This document shows, in pieces, positions 1 to 8,608 of a stretch of DNA of 64,000 nt. The notes beneath the pieces were generated by a model, which made no database searches, was not told the DNA's origin, and saw nothing but the letters and a program-made list of their open reading frames with translations. The translations under genes and the position numbers were made by a program. Source of the stretch: Acidovorax soli (GTDB lineage: Bacteria; Pseudomonadota; Gammaproteobacteria; Burkholderiales; Burkholderiaceae_C); the NCBI RefSeq assembly GCF_014207955.1, contig NZ_JACHLK010000009.1:62001-126000 (forward strand), written 5' to 3'. Position 1 is the stretch's first letter; each line of letters opens with the position of its first letter.

Positions 1-62
1 CCCTTGGAGGTGCCCAGGTAACGGCTGTCGCCGTGGGTCGGGATGAACCAGAAGATCTGCAT
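1..62 (-). CDS. ssuD: FMNH2-dependent alkanesulfonate monooxygenase, N-terminal end only
   Basis: Only the first 20 codons are inside the window; the gene runs off the left edge. The start ATG is at 62-60 on the minus strand, and the peptide begins MQIFWFIPTHGDSRYLGTSK, which is the characteristic SsuD amino terminus. SsuD uses reduced FMN and oxygen to release sulfite from alkanesulfonates in the cytoplasm. An AGAGG ribosome-binding site lies just upstream (same strand). It sits downstream of ssuA and ssuE in the same direction, which supports the call. The call rests on the short N-terminal match plus context. Confidence 0.85.
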   Translation of the reverse strand, partial: MQIFWFIPTHGDSRYLGTSK

Positions 63-237
63 GGAAACCTCTTTGTTTTTGCTTCAGTAGGAGATGGCGA
101 AACCGAACCGGGGAGCCCCCACACCCGCGCAGCGCGGCCGGGTGGGCAGGCCCCAGGCGCCGGCCGTCACGCACAGCACGCGGCGCAGTTGCGCGTGCAA
201 GGGGAAAGGCATGGGGGTGTGCATGAAGCTTCCGGGA

Positions 238-1215
238 TCAGGATGCGCTGAGATCCACCGGGGCGGCGTGCAGCAGGTTGAGCTTCCTGGGGATGAGCTT
301 GAGCTCGAAGAAGGTGTCGGCAATCGACTGCTGCTCGGCGATGATCTCGCGCGTCACCGGGGCCGTTCCGAACTTGGCCCGGCTCAGGTACAGCTCGGTG
401 ATGCTGCGGTCCAGACCCAGCACCGTGGTCAGCTCGGCCGCTGCCGCCGACTGGTTCTTCGAGGCCCAGGTGTCGATGGCGTTGACCTCTTCGATGGCGA
501 TGCGCAGCACGTCGGCATTGCGCGTGGCATAGTCGCGCGAGGTGAAGTAGTAGGCGCGGTTGTTGACGATGCCCGTGGCATCGACCAGCAGGCGCGCATC
601 CAGCGTCTTCTGCGCGGCGGCGAGGAAGGGGTCCCAGATGATCCAGGCATCCACGGCCCCCTTCTCGAAGGCAGCGCGTGCGTCGGCAGGCGCCAGGAAG
701 ATGGACTGCACGTCGCCGTACTTCAGGCCGTTCTTTTCCAGCAGCTTGACCAGGAAGTACTGCACGTTCGAGCCCTTGTTGTAGGCCACGCGCTTGCCCT
801 TGAGGTCGGCCACGCTGCGGATGGGCGAATCCTTGGGCACGATCACCGCCTCCAACGCGGGGCGCGGCACCGTGGCACCGGCATACACCAGCGGGGCGCC
901 GGCAGCCTGGGCAAAGATGGGCGGTGCCTCGCCCACATCGCCGAAGTCGATGGAGCCGACGTTCAGTGCTTCGAGCTGCACCGGACCGGCGTTGAACTCG
1001 GTCCAACTGACCTTCACGCCCAGCGGCGCCAGGCGCTTTTCGAGCGTGCCCCGGCCCTTGAGGATGGAGAGCCAGCCCTTCTGGTGGCCAACGCGCAGCA
1101 CGCGGCCCGAGGCCTGGGCCAGGGCCTGGCCACCCGTGGCGGCGAAGGCGGCGGCCGCCAGGCTGGAGAGGACCACCTGGCGGCGGCGCGAAGAAAGGAT
1201 GGAAGCTGGTGTCAT
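238..1215 (-). CDS. ssuA: Aliphatic sulfonate ABC transporter substrate-binding protein
   Basis: A 325-residue periplasmic binding protein for sulfonate import. Residues 1-34 form a signal peptide with a twin-arginine-like SSRRRQVV stretch, a hydrophobic core and an ALAQA cleavage region, so Tat export is possible. The mature part is typical of the SsuA/TauA/NrtA family: an early GHQKGWLSILKG segment, INFGDVGEAPP-like ligand-loop residues (here SIDFGDVGEAPPIFAQ), and the hinge segment AVDAWIIWDPFLAAA. It lies between ssuE and ssuD, as in a standard ssu cluster. Which sulfonate it binds cannot be read from the sequence. Confidence 0.92.
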   Translation of the reverse strand: MTPASILSSRRRQVVLSSLAAAAFAATGGQALAQASGRVLRVGHQKGWLSILKGRGTLEKRLAPLGVKVSWTEFNAGPVQLEALNVGSIDFGDVGEAPPIFAQAAGAPLVYAGATVPRPALEAVIVPKDSPIRSVADLKGKRVAYNKGSNVQYFLVKLLEKNGLKYGDVQSIFLAPADARAAFEKGAVDAWIIWDPFLAAAQKTLDARLLVDATGIVNNRAYYFTSRDYATRNADVLRIAIEEVNAIDTWASKNQSAAAAELTTVLGLDRSITELYLSRAKFGTAPVTREIIAEQQSIADTFFELKLIPRKLNLLHAAPVDLSAS

Positions 1216-1361
1216 GGCGATGTGTCTTTCAGCAATGTCGGGGCATGCAGCGGCCCGGCCTGCCCGCCATGGCGGTCAGCGGCCCGATACAAAAAAGGGA
1301 GTGAAGGAGGAAGGTGGTGTGGGCCGCCAGGCGCCGGCAAGGCGCTGGCAGCCCCACTGCG

Positions 1362-1952
1362 TCAGACGCTACATCGCACCTGCGAGAAGTGCACCGGCGC
1401 AAAGCGGCCGGCCTGGGCCGCAGGGGGGCGCAGGTTCTCGGTGATGAGCACGTTCACCGCATCGTCCAGGCGGGCGGCGATGTCGGCATGGAGGTCGTAG
1501 GCCCCTTCGGGCGTGAGGGCCACCTGGGCATCGGTGGCATAGATGCCGGGCAGGATGCTCTTGGCACCCAGCGACTGCAGCACGGGGCGCAGCGCGTAGT
1601 CCAGCGCCAGCATGTGGTGCGGGCTGCCGCCGGTGGCCAGGGGCAGCACGGTCTTGCCCTTGAGCGCGGTCTGCGGCAGCAGGTCCAGAAAGACCTTGAG
1701 CACGCCGCTGTAAGCGGCCTTGTAGACCGGGGTGGCCACCACCAGCACCCGGGCCTGGGCCACCTGGTCGACGGCGCCCACCACCGTGGGGTGGGCAAAG
1801 TCGGCCAGCAGCAGGGCCTGGGGCGACAGGTCGCGGATGTGGATGCGGTCCACCAGCGCGCCACGGCCCGACAGGCGCTGGGCCACGGCATCCAGCAGGG
1901 CGGCAGAACGGGAGCGTTCCGAGGGGCTACCGGCGATAAGAAGGGCGGACAT
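1362..1952 (-). CDS. ssuE: NADPH-dependent FMN reductase of the alkanesulfonate system
   Basis: A 196-residue flavodoxin-like protein that reduces FMN with NAD(P)H and hands FMNH2 to SsuD. The start ATG at 1952 gives MSALLIAGSPSERSRS, which places the phosphate-binding loop GSPSERS at residues 8-14, as in SsuE. The open frame continues further upstream, but that part is not conserved-looking and runs back into the repeat next to sbp. The PVYKAAYSGVLKVFLDLLP segment is the family's flavin/dimer region. Length and position (between sbp and ssuA on the same strand) match SsuE. The related MsuE/NADPH-FMN reductases are the only real alternative. Confidence 0.92.
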   Translation of the reverse strand: MSALLIAGSPSERSRSAALLDAVAQRLSGRGALVDRIHIRDLSPQALLLADFAHPTVVGAVDQVAQARVLVVATPVYKAAYSGVLKVFLDLLPQTALKGKTVLPLATGGSPHHMLALDYALRPVLQSLGAKSILPGIYATDAQVALTPEGAYDLHADIAARLDDAVNVLITENLRPPAAQAGRFAPVHFSQVRCSV

Positions 1953-1990
1953 GGGATACGGTGATTCTTGGGGGCGTGTCATGGCAAGCG

Positions 1991-2066
1991 CCACCGTGGA
2001 TCCGGCTTTGCCGGGCCACGGGTGGCGCCCCTTGAGGGGAGGCAGCCGCAGGCTGCTTCGGGGTGA
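1991..2066. repeat. GC-rich hairpin block between sbp and ssuE
   Basis: A 35-base imperfect hairpin occupies 1991-2025 (CCACC...GGTGG arms closing on CCGGC-TTT-GCCGG). It is followed by a CCCCTTGAGGGG palindrome and a GCAGCC-GCA-GGCTGC stem ending next to the sbp stop codon. On the minus strand this lies directly after sbp, so it could attenuate or process the sbp-ssu transcript, or protect its 3' end. There is no U-tract, so a classical terminator is not supported. Confidence 0.5.
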
Positions 2067-2068
2067 GC

Positions 2069-3091
2069 CTACTTCCTGGTGTAGATCTGGTCGAAGCTCG
2101 CGTTGTCGGCGAAGTGGTCCTTGGCCGCCTTGTCCCAACCGCCGAAAGCGTCGTTGATGGTGAACAGGTTCAGCTTGGGGAACTGCTTGGCGTACTTGGC
2201 CTTGGCCTTCTCGGACACGGCGGGGCGGTAGAAATGCTTGCCGGCAATGTCCTGGCCCTCTTCGGTGTACAGGTACTTGAGGTATTCCTCGGCGATGGCG
2301 CGCGTGCCCTTCTTGTCCACGTTCTTGTCCACCACGGTCACGGCGGGCTCGGCCAGGATGGAGAGCGACGGCGCAATCACGTCGAACTTGGTGCCGAACT
2401 CCTTTTCCAGTAGGTAGGCCTCGTTTTCCCAGGCGATCAGCACGTCACCCTGGTTGCGCTGGGCAAAGGTGATGGTGGAGCCACGCGCACCGGTGTCCAG
2501 CACGGGCACATTGCCGTACAGCTTGGCCACGAAGTCCTTGGCCTTGGCATCGCCGCCCAGCTTGCGCTTGGCGAACTCCCAGGCGGCCAGGTAGTTCCAG
2601 CGCGCGCCGCCCGAGGTCTTGGGGTTGGGCGTGATCACGCTGATGCCGGGCTTGATCAGGTCGTCCCAGTCCTTGATGCCCTTGGGGTTGCCCTGGCGCA
2701 CCACCAGCACGATGGTCGAGGTATAGGGCGAGCTGTTGTGCGGCAGGCGCTTTTGCCAGTCCTTGGGGATCCAGCCGCCGTTGGCGTTCAGCGCGTCGGT
2801 GTCGCCGGCCAGGGCCAGGGTGGCCACGTCGGCATCCAGCCCGTCGATGATGGAGCGCGCCTGCTTGCCCGAGCCGCCGTGCGACTGCTTGATCGTCACG
2901 TCCTGGCCGGTCTTGCCCTTCCAGTACTTGGCAAAGGCCTGGTTGAAGTCCACATACAGCTCGCGGGTGGGGTCGTACGAGACGTTCAGCAGGGTCACGG
3001 ACTGGGCAAACGACGGCAATGCCGTCAGGGCCAAGCTGCCCACCAGAGCGGCGGCGGCAGGAAACTTGATAAAGTCGCGGCGAAAATTCAT
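2069..3091 (-). CDS. sbp: Sulfate ABC transporter substrate-binding protein
   Basis: A 340-residue periplasmic sulfate/thiosulfate-binding protein (Sbp/CysP family). Residues 1-28 are a signal peptide ending near PSFAQ. The mature protein starts with [15 protein letters not shown], followed by [11 protein letters not shown] and later [17 protein letters not shown]; these are family hallmarks around the sulfate site. The ATG at 3091 is chosen because it gives a clean signal peptide and has an AGAGG ribosome-binding site; the frame is open further upstream but without signal-peptide character. It heads a leftward group with ssuE, ssuA and ssuD, so sulfate and sulfonate uptake are probably co-regulated. 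No sulfate permease or ATPase gene is in the window. Confidence 0.95.
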   Translation of the reverse strand: MNFRRDFIKFPAAAALVGSLALTALPSFAQSVTLLNVSYDPTRELYVDFNQAFAKYWKGKTGQDVTIKQSHGGSGKQARSIIDGLDADVATLALAGDTDALNANGGWIPKDWQKRLPHNSSPYTSTIVLVVRQGNPKGIKDWDDLIKPGISVITPNPKTSGGARWNYLAAWEFAKRKLGGDAKAKDFVAKLYGNVPVLDTGARGSTITFAQRNQGDVLIAWENEAYLLEKEFGTKFDVIAPSLSILAEPAVTVVDKNVDKKGTRAIAEEYLKYLYTEEGQDIAGKHFYRPAVSEKAKAKYAKQFPKLNLFTINDAFGGWDKAAKDHFADNASFDQIYTRK

Positions 3092-3163
3092 GGAGAGCCT
3101 CTTTGATGGAATGCGGATGGGTGCCAAGCACCGATGGACCGCATTCTGGAAGGCCTCCATCAA

Positions 3164-3188
3164 AACTGAAACAACTAAGATTTCAGTT
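3164..3188. promoter_or_regulatory. Inverted repeat in the sbp/yggX intergenic region
   Basis: AACTGAAA at 3164-3171 and TTTCAGTT at 3181-3188 form a perfect 8-bp inverted repeat with a 9-bp spacer, in the AT-richer gap between divergent sbp and yggX. The geometry suits a dimeric regulator. A LysR-type sulfur regulator (CysB/Cbl) is plausible from the neighbouring gene, but this is inference. Confidence 0.4.
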
Positions 3189-3226
3189 CTTTATACCGAA
3201 ACTATCTGAGCACAAGGAAATCCCCC

Positions 3227-3499
3227 ATGGCACGTACCGTTCAATGCATCAAGCTCGGCAAGGAAGCCGAAGGCCTGGATTTCCCCCCCTACCCTGGCGA
3301 GCTGGGCAAGCGCATCTGGGAAAGCGTGAGCAAGGAGGCCTGGGCCGGCTGGCTCAAGCACCAGACCATGCTGGTCAATGAAAACCGCCTGAACCTGGCC
3401 GACGCCCGCGCGCGCCAGTACCTGGCACGCCAGATGGAAAACCATTTCTTCGGCGGCGGCGCCGACGCGGCTGCGGGCTACGTGCCCCCCAGCCCGTAA
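3227..3499 (+). CDS. yggX: Oxidative damage protection / Fe(II)-trafficking protein YggX
   Basis: A 90-residue protein of the YggX family, small cytoplasmic proteins linked to protection of iron-sulfur clusters and iron traffic. The N-terminus [20 protein letters not shown] contains the single conserved Cys7. The middle reads [19 protein letters not shown], and the end has the typical [16 protein letters not shown] and MENHFFGGG segments. Length is normal for the family. A GGAAA sequence lies upstream of the ATG. It is followed 20 bp later by mnmC in the same direction. In this sulfur-rich setting a role in guarding Fe-S enzymes is reasonable but not shown. Confidence 0.95.
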   Translation: MARTVQCIKLGKEAEGLDFPPYPGELGKRIWESVSKEAWAGWLKHQTMLVNENRLNLADARARQYLARQMENHFFGGGADAAAGYVPPSP

Positions 3500-3519
3500 G
3501 CCCTCGCTTCCTGTCTTTC

Positions 3520-5424
3520 ATGTCCGAGCCTGTCGAATGGCTGCCGGACGGCACCCCCTACAGCCCCCGCTTCGGCGACCGCTACCACAGTGAAAACGGC
3601 GGCCTCACGCAGGCCCGCCAGGTCTTCCTGCACGGCTGCGGTCTGCCTGCGGCATGGGCCGGGCAAACGCAATGGCGCATCCTGGAAACAGGGTTCGGCT
3701 TCGGCCTGAACTTCCTGGTGACCTGGGCCGCCTGGCGTGCCGATCCCGCGCGCTGCACGCTGCTGCATTTCGTCTCCACCGAGGCCTGGCCCGTGGGGGC
3801 CGAGGACCTGCTGCGCGCCACCTCGGTCCACCCCGAGCTGGCGCCGCTGGCGCGCGAGCTCCACGCCCAGTGGTGGGGCCTGCTGCCCGGCGTGCATCGG
3901 CTCAGCTTCGAGGGCGGGCGTGTGCTGCTCACCCTGTACGTGGGCGACACCCAGGCCATGCTGCGCCAGCAGATGCCCGCGGTGGATGCCGTCTACCTCG
4001 ACGGTTTCAGTCCCCAGCGCAACCCCGAGATCTGGGACAGCCACACCCTGAAAGCCGTGGCGCGCTGCTGCCGGCGCGGCACGCGCCTGGCCACCTGGAC
4101 CATTGCGCGCGCCGTGCGCGATGCACTGGCCCAGTGCGGCTTCGAGGTGACGCGTGCGCCCGGCGTCCCGCCCAAGCGCGACAACCTGCACGCCACCTAC
4201 AACCCGCACTGGGAGCCGCGCACCGCGGCGCAGGCCCAGCCGGCGCCTCGGCCACCAGGCGAGTGCTTCGTGATCGGCGGCGGTGTGGCCGGCGCGGCCA
4301 CGGCCGCCAGCCTGGCGCGGCGCGGCTGGCGCGTGCAGTTGCTGGACCAGGGCGATGCGCCGGCCGCAGGCGCCTCGGGCCTGCCCGCCGGCGTGTTCGC
4401 GCCCCATGTCTCGCCCGACGACAGCCTGCTCTCTCGCCTCTCGCGCAGCGGCGTGCGCGCCACCCTCACCCAGGCCCGTGCGCTGCTGCGCGAGGGGCTG
4501 GATTTCGGCCAGACCGGTGTGCTCGAGCGGCATGCAGCCGACAAGGTGCGCAACAAGGCCCTGCCGGCAAGCTGGGCCGATGGCCCCGGCGCCGACTGGA
4601 GCCAGCCGGCCAGCGACGCCAGGCTGGCCCAGGCGCAACTGCCGGCGGGCACCCCTGCCAACTGGCACCCCCATGCGGGCTGGCTGCGCCCTGCGCGCCT
4701 GGTGGGCCAATTGCTGGCCCAGCCCGGCATCACCTGGCACGGAGGCAGCCACGTGTCCCGCCTGCAGCGCAAGGAGGGAGCCGACGGCGCCTGGCAGGCG
4801 CTGGATGCCACGGGCCGGGTACTTGCCGAGGCCCCGGTGGTGGTGATCGCCGCAGGGGCCGACAGCCGCACGCTGCTGAACAACCACTGGCCGCTGCAGG
4901 CCTTGCGCGGGCAGGTCTCGGTGGGTACCTATGGGCCGGGCGAAGCCCCGCTGGCCCCCTTCCCACTCAATGGCAATGGCAACCTGGTGCCCGACTTCCC
5001 TCTGTCCGGCGACGGCGACGGCCCACGCGCCTGGATCATGGGGTCGACCTTCGAGCGCGGCCTGACCGCCCTGCCCCCGACACCAGCCGAGCAGCAGGAG
5101 GCCCACACCGCCAACTTCACCAAGATGCAGGGCCTGCTGCCGCCCGCCGCCGAACGCCTGCAGGCGGACTTTGCCGCCCCGGCCGGCCGCATGCGCACCT
5201 GGGCCGCCGTGCGCTGCACCCTGCACGACCGGCTACCCGTGGTGGGCCCGGTCGATGCCGCGGCCCTACCGGGACTGTGGGCCTGCACGGCCATGGGTGC
5301 GCGCGGGCTGACCCTGTCCGTACTGTGCGGCGAGTTGCTGGCCGCGCGCATGCAGGGTGAGCCCCTTCCGCTCGATGCGAAGCTGGCCAAGGCCCTGGGA
5401 GCGGAACGCCTGGCCTCTTTGTAA
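3520..5424 (+). CDS. mnmC: Bifunctional tRNA mnm5s2U34 biosynthesis enzyme MnmC
   Basis: A 634-residue fusion with the usual MnmC order. The N-terminal half (about 1-235) is the SAM-dependent methyltransferase MnmD, with ETGFGFGLNF at residues 56-65 as the SAM-binding motif and AVYLDGFSPQRNPEIW as the conserved catalytic-domain segment. From about residue 250 begins the FAD-dependent oxidase, with a GGGVAGAATAASLARRG dinucleotide-binding loop and a C-terminal CTAMGARGLTLSVLCGE segment. Together they convert cmnm5(s2)U34 to nm5 and then mnm5 in certain tRNAs. It follows yggX by 20 bp, so co-transcription is likely. Both domains look intact. Confidence 0.96.
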   Translation: MSEPVEWLPDGTPYSPRFGDRYHSENGGLTQARQVFLHGCGLPAAWAGQTQWRILETGFGFGLNFLVTWAAWRADPARCTLLHFVSTEAWPVGAEDLLRATSVHPELAPLARELHAQWWGLLPGVHRLSFEGGRVLLTLYVGDTQAMLRQQMPAVDAVYLDGFSPQRNPEIWDSHTLKAVARCCRRGTRLATWTIARAVRDALAQCGFEVTRAPGVPPKRDNLHATYNPHWEPRTAAQAQPAPRPPGECFVIGGGVAGAATAASLARRGWRVQLLDQGDAPAAGASGLPAGVFAPHVSPDDSLLSRLSRSGVRATLTQARALLREGLDFGQTGVLERHAADKVRNKALPASWADGPGADWSQPASDARLAQAQLPAGTPANWHPHAGWLRPARLVGQLLAQPGITWHGGSHVSRLQRKEGADGAWQALDATGRVLAEAPVVVIAAGADSRTLLNNHWPLQALRGQVSVGTYGPGEAPLAPFPLNGNGNLVPDFPLSGDGDGPRAWIMGSTFERGLTALPPTPAEQQEAHTANFTKMQGLLPPAAERLQADFAAPAGRMRTWAAVRCTLHDRLPVVGPVDAAALPGLWACTAMGARGLTLSVLCGELLAARMQGEPLPLDAKLAKALGAERLASL

Positions 5425-5487
5425 CCGGCACACCACAGCCGGCACCCCCTGCCCAGACCCGCCGCAAACCCGCTCCAGCACTGGCGC

Positions 5488-5538
5488 ATAAGCTTATCCG
5501 CATAAGGGCAGGACAAAACAATAGTTTGTTTCCATAAG
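5488..5538 (+). promoter_or_regulatory. ATAAG-rich leader of the cys operon, possible CysB-type site
   Basis: The gap between mnmC and the permease gene contains the palindrome ATAAGCTTAT (5488-5497), a second ATAAGG (5502-5507) and a CAATAG...CCATAAG segment ending at 5538. Repeated ATAAG half-sites separated by AT-rich spacers resemble LysR-type CysB operators known upstream of sulfur genes. The assignment to CysB is inference from resemblance and from the sulfur operon that follows. Confidence 0.45.
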
Positions 5539-5560
5539 CCCCGCGCCTACAGTCGCTGCC

Positions 5561-6364
5561 ATGCACGATCTGGCGTTTGTCTTTGCGGGGTTTGCGGTCG
5601 GCCTCATCGTCGGCCTGACCGGTGTGGGTGGCGGCTCGCTGATGACGCCGGTGCTGATCTTCTTCTTCGGCATCAAGCCGCACCTGGCCATCGGCACCGA
5701 CCTGCTGTTCGCGGCCTTCACCAAGATGGGCGGCACCGTGAGCATGGCACGCCAGCGCCTGGTGCCCTGGCGCGTGGTGGGCCAGCTGTGCGCGGGCAGC
5801 ATCCCCGCGGCCATCCTGGCGCTGTGGGCACTCAAGGAACTGGGGCCGGCCAGCGGCCAGGCCCAGCGCATCATGACCACCACGCTGGGTTTTGCCCTGC
5901 TGCTCACGGCGGCTGCCACGCTGTACAAGGTGGTGGCTTTCTCGCGCCAGCGCCAGGCCGCCGAGCAGGCCCTGCGCCAGGCCAATGCCGAGCAGGCCAC
6001 GCGCCCGCGCCACTGGAGCCTGCCCGTGCTGCTGGGGGCCGTGATCGGCACCCTGGTCACCTTCACCTCGGTCGGCGCGGGCGCGATTGGCGTCACCGTG
6101 CTGCTGCTGGTCTACCCCCTGCTGCCGCTGCCCCGCATCATCGGCGCCGACATCGCCTACGCCGTGCCGCTCACCCTGGTGGCGGGCCTGGGCCATGCCT
6201 CTCTTGGCTCTGTGGATTGGGGTTTGCTTGCACAATTGCTGGCTGGCTCGCTGCCGGGCATCTGGCTGGGCTCCCGCCTGGTCACCCGCACGCCCGAGCG
6301 CCTGATCCGCTCCGCCCTGTCCATCCTGCTGGCCTGGGCGGGCGCCAAACTCATATTGATCTAA
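5561..6364 (+). CDS. TauE/SafE family sulfite-exporter-type permease
   Basis: A 267-residue inner-membrane protein with about eight hydrophobic segments in two halves. The family signature GVGGGSLMTPVLIFFFGI is near residue 20, followed by PHLAIGTDLLFAAFTKMGG. The second half repeats the fold from about residue 150 with TFTSVGAGAIGVTVLLL. TauE/SafE proteins export sulfite, sulfoacetate or related organosulfur anions. It is the first gene after the ATAAG-rich leader and is 10 bp upstream of cysI, so it may import sulfate or relieve sulfite excess. The substrate and direction of transport cannot be determined from sequence. Confidence 0.88.
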   Translation: MHDLAFVFAGFAVGLIVGLTGVGGGSLMTPVLIFFFGIKPHLAIGTDLLFAAFTKMGGTVSMARQRLVPWRVVGQLCAGSIPAAILALWALKELGPASGQAQRIMTTTLGFALLLTAAATLYKVVAFSRQRQAAEQALRQANAEQATRPRHWSLPVLLGAVIGTLVTFTSVGAGAIGVTVLLLVYPLLPLPRIIGADIAYAVPLTLVAGLGHASLGSVDWGLLAQLLAGSLPGIWLGSRLVTRTPERLIRSALSILLAWAGAKLILI

Positions 6365-6374
6365 GCCCACGACG

Positions 6375-8159
6375 ATGTACCAATACACAGAATTCGACAA
6401 GCAGTTCGTCCACCAGCGCTCGCACCAGTTCCGCGACCAGCTCGAGCGCTGGCAGGCCGGCAAGCTGACCGAGGACGATTTCCGCCCGCTGCGCCTGCAG
6501 AACGGCTGGTACGTGCAGCGCTATGCACCCATGCTGCGCGTGGCCGTGCCCTATGGCGAGATCGCCAGCCGCCAGTTGCGCGTGCTGGCCACCATCGCAC
6601 GCGACTACGACGAGCCCGAGGCGGCGGTGTTCAAGGCCGCCATGGAGGGCCAGGGCCTGCTGGGCACCACCTTCCTGCCCAAGAACTGCGCGCACTTCAC
6701 CACGCGCACCAATGTGCAGTTCAACTGGATCCCGCTGTCGAAAAGCGCCGACGTGATGGACCTCTTGGCCAGCGTGGACATGCACGGCATCCAGACCAGC
6801 GGCAACTGCATCCGCAACACCACCACCGATGCCCTGGCCGGCATCGCCGTGGACGAACTGATCGACCCACGCCCCTACGCCGAGATCCTGCGCCAGTGGA
6901 CCACGCTGCACCCCGAGTTCGCCTTCCTGCCGCGCAAGTTCAAGATCGCCATCAGCGGCGCCGCCGATGACCGCGCCGCCACCGGCTGGCACGACGTGGG
7001 CCTGCACATGGCCAGGAACGCGGCCGGCGAGATCGGTTTCAAGGTCTTCGTGGGCGGCGGCATGGGCCGCACCCCGGTGGTGGGCACCGTGATCCGCGAG
7101 TTCCTGCCCTGGAACCAGATCATGAACTACATCGAGGCCATCGTGCGCGTGTACAACGAGCATGGCCGCCGCGACAACAAGTACAAGGCACGCATCAAGA
7201 TCCTGGTCAAGTCCGAAGGCCAGCAGTACATCGACGATGTGGAAGAAGAGTACCGCCAGATCATGGAGATCGACGGTGGCCCCCACACCGTGCCCCAGGC
7301 CGAGTTCGACCGCGTGGCCGCCTGCTTCGTGCCCCCTGTGCTGGCCGACATCGCCGATGCCGACCCGGCCGCACTCGACGCCGCGCTCAAGGCCCAGGCC
7401 ACCGAGCATGTGGCCTTCGGCCGCTGGTTGCAGCGCAATGTGCATGCGCACAAGAATGCACAGCTGCGCGCCGTGACCCTGTCGTTCAAGCGCCCCGGCC
7501 AGTCGCCCGGCGACGCCACCAGCGAACAGCTCGTGGCCCTGGCCGATCTGGTGGACAAGTACTCCGCCGGCGAAGCCCGCGTGACGCACGACCAGAACGT
7601 GCTGCTGCCCTGGGTGCACGCCAGCCGCCTGTTCGACCTGTGGCAGGAAGCCAAGGCCCTGGGCCTGGCCAGCGCCAACGTACAGCTGCTCACCGACATG
7701 ATCGCCTGCCCCGGTGGCGACTTCTGCGCGCTGGCCAACGCCCGCTCGCTGCCCATCGCCGAGGCCATCACGCAGCGCTACCAGGACCTCGACGAACTCG
7801 ACGACCTGGGCGAGATCGACCTGCACATCAGCGGCTGCATCAACAGCTGCGGCCACCACCACAGCGGCCACATCGGCATCCTGGGCGTGGACAAGGACGG
7901 CAAGGAGTGGTACCAGGTCACGCTGGGCGGCTCGGACGGCTCCGAGCTGTCGGGCCCTGCCGTCGCCGGCAAGGTGATCGGCCCCTCGTTCTCGGCAGCC
8001 GAAGTGCCCGATGTGATCGAGGCCGTGCTCGGCACCTACCGCGACCTGCGCGAAAGCGGCGAGACCTTCCAGAGCACCGTGCGCCGCACCGGCCTGGACC
8101 CGTTCAAGGAAGCCGCCAAGACCGCCCGCCACAAGGAAGAAACCGTGGCTGCGGCCTGA
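6375..8159 (+). CDS. cysI: Sulfite reductase hemoprotein (nitrite/sulfite reductase family)
   Basis: A 594-residue siroheme enzyme that reduces sulfite to sulfide with six electrons. The four cysteines of the coupled 4Fe-4S/siroheme centre are C445 and C451 (ACPGGDFC) and C488 and C492 (SGCINSC), in the standard C-x5-C plus C-x3-C arrangement. Two ferredoxin-like and two catalytic half-domains repeat across the length, as the family requires. It follows the permease by 10 bp and precedes DUF934, cysH, cysD and cysN. No cysJ flavoprotein is nearby, so the electron donor is open; a ferredoxin and a reductase lie downstream. A nitrite role is less likely given the neighbours. Confidence 0.93.
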   Translation: MYQYTEFDKQFVHQRSHQFRDQLERWQAGKLTEDDFRPLRLQNGWYVQRYAPMLRVAVPYGEIASRQLRVLATIARDYDEPEAAVFKAAMEGQGLLGTTFLPKNCAHFTTRTNVQFNWIPLSKSADVMDLLASVDMHGIQTSGNCIRNTTTDALAGIAVDELIDPRPYAEILRQWTTLHPEFAFLPRKFKIAISGAADDRAATGWHDVGLHMARNAAGEIGFKVFVGGGMGRTPVVGTVIREFLPWNQIMNYIEAIVRVYNEHGRRDNKYKARIKILVKSEGQQYIDDVEEEYRQIMEIDGGPHTVPQAEFDRVAACFVPPVLADIADADPAALDAALKAQATEHVAFGRWLQRNVHAHKNAQLRAVTLSFKRPGQSPGDATSEQLVALADLVDKYSAGEARVTHDQNVLLPWVHASRLFDLWQEAKALGLASANVQLLTDMIACPGGDFCALANARSLPIAEAITQRYQDLDELDDLGEIDLHISGCINSCGHHHSGHIGILGVDKDGKEWYQVTLGGSDGSELSGPAVAGKVIGPSFSAAEVPDVIEAVLGTYRDLRESGETFQSTVRRTGLDPFKEAAKTARHKEETVAAA

Positions 8160-8185
8160 GCCCCCGACAAAGAGACAGACTCCCC

Positions 8186-8575
8186 ATGAAGATACTTGCA
8201 TCCCAAGACCACCAGGCCCCGGCCGAAGGCGACACGCGCACCGTCACGCTGGCCAACGATGCCGATGCGCTCAAGCTCAGCCTCGACGGCGTGGAGCGCG
8301 TGGACCTGCATTTCCCCAGCTTCACCGATGGCCGCGCCTTCAGCCAGGCGTTTCTGCTGCGCCGCCGCCGCGGCTTTGCGGGCGACATCCGCGCCACGGG
8401 CGACGTGCTGATCGACCAGTTGGTGCAGATGCAGCGCACGGGCTTCTCGTCGGCCGTGCTGCGCGATGGCGTGGACCCGGCCGACGCCCAGCGCCAGTTC
8501 GAGAGGTTCTCCGGCTTCTACCAGGGTGACGCGGTCCACCCCCAGCCGATCTTTGCCGACAAGGCCGCAGCGTAA
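8186..8575 (+). CDS. DUF934 family protein of the cys operon
   Basis: A 129-residue soluble protein (DUF934). The ATG at 8186 is chosen because it is the first start after cysI and yields a normal family length. Recognisable segments are GVERVDLHFPSFTDGRAFSQ and LLRRRRGFAGDIRATGDVLI, followed by the conserved QLVQMQRTGF. Proteins of this family almost always sit between sulfite reductase and cysH in proteobacteria, as here, so a helper role in sulfite or PAPS reduction is likely. No catalytic residues can be identified. Confidence 0.88.
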   Translation: MKILASQDHQAPAEGDTRTVTLANDADALKLSLDGVERVDLHFPSFTDGRAFSQAFLLRRRRGFAGDIRATGDVLIDQLVQMQRTGFSSAVLRDGVDPADAQRQFERFSGFYQGDAVHPQPIFADKAAA

Positions 8576-8608
8576 GCCAGGCCCGGGCCCTGCCACACCC
8601 CACACACC

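Noticed and set aside
6351..8201. Long open frame on the minus strand opposite cysI
   Set aside because: A shadow of the high-GC cysI gene. It is low in complexity (Val, Gly, Ala, His), has no domain or ribosome-binding site, and cysI itself is unmistakable.
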